This document shows, piece by piece, positions 62,455-64,000 of a stretch of 64,000 nt of DNA. The position numbers were made by a program, and so were the translations under genes. The notes under the pieces were generated by a model. The model had not been told where the DNA came from and did not search any database. It worked only from the letters and a program-made list of their open reading frames with translations. The stretch comes from UBA5109 sp038148755 (lineage in GTDB: Bacteria; Pseudomonadota; Gammaproteobacteria; Pseudomonadales; Pseudohongiellaceae): the NCBI GenBank assembly GCA_038148755.1, contig JAYQWA010000009.1, forward strand, positions 1-64,000, written 5' to 3'. Within the stretch, counting starts at the first letter, position 1. Each line of letters opens with the position of its first letter.

Positions 62455-62580
62455 TCGACTTACTTCTTCATGTAAAACTAAACCGGCCATTATACGTGGT
62501 TGCTTATCAGAAAGAAGAATCTAATCGAATTTTTTCACAAGCGTGCTAGACTTAGCCTATCCAAAAAGAGGAGATTTATT

Positions 62581-63030
62581 GTGGCAAGTCGAGGAATTAA
62601 TAAAGTAATTTTAGTGGGCAATGTTGGTCAGGATCCAGAGACGCGTTATATGCCAAATGGCAATGCAGTAACCAATATTTCGCTGGCAACCAGTGAAACC
62701 TGGAAAGACAAGAATACCGGTGAGCAACAGGAACGTACTGAATGGCATCGGGTGACTTTCTACCAGCGCCTGGCAGAAATAGTGGCGGAATATGTCAAAA
62801 AAGGATCAAAGCTTTACGTTGAAGGGCGCCTGCAAACAAGATCCTGGGAGCAGGATGGTGTGAAACGTTATGCGACCGATATCATAGCCAACGAAATGCA
62901 GATGTTGGATAGTCGGGGCAGTGGGGACAACTATTCTTCTGCTCAGACTTCACCTCCACCCAGGAATGAAACGCCGACACAACAAGCGCCTGAGGACATG
63001 GATAGCTTCGATGACGATATTCCGTTTTAG
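62581..63030 (+). CDS. ssb: Single-stranded DNA-binding protein
   Basis: Coats single-stranded DNA in replication, repair and recombination. A GTG at 62581, preceded by ggag, gives a 149-residue protein starting with the conserved ASRGINKVILVGNVGQDPETRY. The OB fold contains WHRVTFYQRLAEIVAEYVKKGSKLYVEGRLQTRSW, and the C-terminal tail ends in the acidic DMDSFDDDIPF that recruits partner proteins. The proline/glutamine/serine linker in residues 110-135 is short. It diverges from uvrA, the usual arrangement. Confidence 0.97.
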   Translation: MASRGINKVILVGNVGQDPETRYMPNGNAVTNISLATSETWKDKNTGEQQERTEWHRVTFYQRLAEIVAEYVKKGSKLYVEGRLQTRSWEQDGVKRYATDIIANEMQMLDSRGSGDNYSSAQTSPPPRNETPTQQAPEDMDSFDDDIPF

Positions 63031-63062
63031 TAATCTGAAAGTAAAACGCAACGTTTGATATT

Positions 63063-63935
63063 GTGAAATTATTGGTTTTCGGCTCTAACAGCCCACTGGG
63101 AAAAAGCTTCACTCGGCTGCTCAAAAGAGAATCAATAAGGTTTATTGCTATCAATGACAGCGAAGCAAGCATCTATGAAGCTGATAAACTGGCAGGCTTA
63201 ATTAAGGATGCTCAGCCTGAGCAGTTATTGAATTTAAGTTTAAACCCGGGGCTGTTCCAGTCGGAAACCCCAATAAGCAAAGAACGTATTGCCCAGTTGA
63301 CCCAGTCCTGTTCAACCTTAATAAAATCCGCAAAGGCACAAAAAATACCGCTGGTACATCATTCTTCAGTAGCCGTGTTTGATGGTTCCAATTCCAGACC
63401 CTATCTGGAAACGGATACCTGCTCACCAAAAAACCCTTTGGGAAAATTAGCGCTGAGTCTGGAAAAGAAAGTAGCCAAATATGAAAAACATATTATTTTG
63501 CGGACAGAAGGTATTTTCGATACACAAACAGTTTTTTTTGATCAATGCATAAAAGACTGTATCGCCAATAAGGGTAAGTTAAATCTGCTGGATCAACGTT
63601 GCAGTCCGACGCCGGTAGCTGATGTTGCCAGAGTGTTACTGGCTATCAATAAACAACTGGCATGTAATGCCAGTCCCTGGGGCGTGCATCAATACTGTGC
63701 TTTGCAGGCCACACACCGTTACACTTTTGTGGAGGATTTCTTAAAAGAAGCCGCCACCTTCGATAAAAAGCTTGCAGCTGCTGTGAAGAATCTCGATATA
63801 GCAACTCAGGAAACCACTAAAACCCAGTTGGAAAATTCAGTAGTAGATTGTCAACATATTATGTCCAGCTTTGGTATTAAACAGCGCTCAAGGGGAAATG
63901 CGCTGAAAGAATTGCTTACTGAAAAATATGCCTGA
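63063..63935 (+). CDS. RmlD-like NAD(P)-binding protein with altered active-site motif
   Basis: A 290-residue protein with an N-terminal Rossmann-like start (KLLVFGSNSPLGKSFTRLL) and the RmlD/dTDP-4-dehydrorhamnose reductase layout: a middle segment VHHSSVAVFDGSNSRPYLETDTCSPKNPLGKLALSLEK and RTEGIFDTQ. In active SDRs the segment after SPxNxYGxSK has a catalytic Tyr-x3-Lys; here NPLGKLALS has Leu in place of Tyr and Ala in place of Lys. The function is therefore unknown; a non-catalytic or altered role is possible. GTG at 63063 is used. It lies 32 nt after ssb, likely in the same transcript. Confidence 0.72.
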   Translation: MKLLVFGSNSPLGKSFTRLLKRESIRFIAINDSEASIYEADKLAGLIKDAQPEQLLNLSLNPGLFQSETPISKERIAQLTQSCSTLIKSAKAQKIPLVHHSSVAVFDGSNSRPYLETDTCSPKNPLGKLALSLEKKVAKYEKHIILRTEGIFDTQTVFFDQCIKDCIANKGKLNLLDQRCSPTPVADVARVLLAINKQLACNASPWGVHQYCALQATHRYTFVEDFLKEAATFDKKLAAAVKNLDIATQETTKTQLENSVVDCQHIMSSFGIKQRSRGNALKELLTEKYA

Positions 63936-63966
63936 TTCAATGCCTTATTGAACTAGTGAAAAATAA

Positions 63967-64000
63967 TGAAAAAGCATGAACTAACAGCCATTGAGGATGC
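63967..64000 (+). CDS. Start of an unidentified gene cut by the right edge
   Basis: ATG at 63967 opens a frame (MKKHELTAIEDA) that reaches the window end. It follows the RmlD-like gene by 31 nt. There is no clear Shine-Dalgarno and too little sequence to identify it. Confidence 0.3.

Noticed and set aside
1..64000. CRISPR arrays, insertion sequences and prophage genes
   Set aside because: No regularly spaced direct repeats, transposase or integrase motifs, or phage structural genes were seen.

Overview
The window is a contiguous piece of a gammaproteobacterial chromosome of moderate GC. Gene orders such as lptD-surA-pdxA-rsmA-apaG-apaH, amgK-murU next to lptD, rpe-trpE-trpG-trpC-vfr-osmC-coq7, purH-purD-fis-dusB-prmA-accC-accB-aroQ and fabA-fabB resemble Pseudomonadales-type gammaproteobacteria. 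The many exported proteins, a TonB-dependent receptor, a PQQ dehydrogenase and DUF6152-associated proteins suggest a free-living, probably marine, heterotroph. I cannot assign a genus from sequence reading alone. No tRNA, rRNA, CRISPR array, insertion sequence or prophage was recognised.

Layout. (1) 1-4214, minus strand: the macromolecular-synthesis block rpsU-yqeY-dnaG-rpoD, with rpoD cut by the left edge. (2) 4215-19414: about 15 kb between rpsU and tsaD in which all 11 genes encode predicted exported proteins. They are two tandem TPR/TonB-C paralogues, a DUF6152 pair, a 13-repeat Sel1 protein, a four-gene secreted operon with a metallo-beta-lactamase-fold protein that has lost part of its metal site, a TonB-dependent receptor and an MltD-like lytic transglycosylase. 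(3) 19415-24891: tsaD, folB, folK, phhB, a pteridine-reductase-like gene, cca, apaH and apaG. (4) 24912-33176: ribosome and outer-membrane biogenesis (rsmA, pdxA, surA, lptD), then divergently amgK-murU for cell-wall sugar recycling and a LOG-family gene. (5) 33287-35285: an exported fumarylacetoacetase-like protein and a cytosolic DsbA/FrnE-like protein. (6) 35357-40938: rpe-trpE-trpG-trpC with trpD absent, then vfr, an OsmC-like gene and coq7. (7) 40969-49839: purine synthesis, fis-dusB, a zinc-ribbon DUF3426 protein, prmA, accC-accB and aroQ. (8) 50038-50820: a DsbD N-terminal domain alone, followed in the same frame after one stop codon by the C-terminal end of a Kef-type antiporter, which looks like a deletion scar. 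(9) 50839-59536: fabB-fabA, galU-manB, a eukaryote-like sulfotransferase, a PQQ dehydrogenase, a second FrnE-like protein and a DUF3237 protein. (10) 59626-64000: uvrA and ssb divergently arranged, a degenerate RmlD-like protein and the start of another gene.

The housekeeping blocks are ordinary. The best candidates for new biology are the all-exported island between rpsU and tsaD, with its paired TPR/TonB-C proteins and its uncharacterised secreted operon facing a TonB-dependent receptor across a perfect dyad. The rearranged or decayed loci are the next most interesting: the dsbD/antiporter junction, the missing trpD, and the CCA-adding enzyme whose HD-domain metal ligands are gone. Functions are assigned by recognising motifs and synteny; no database search was possible.
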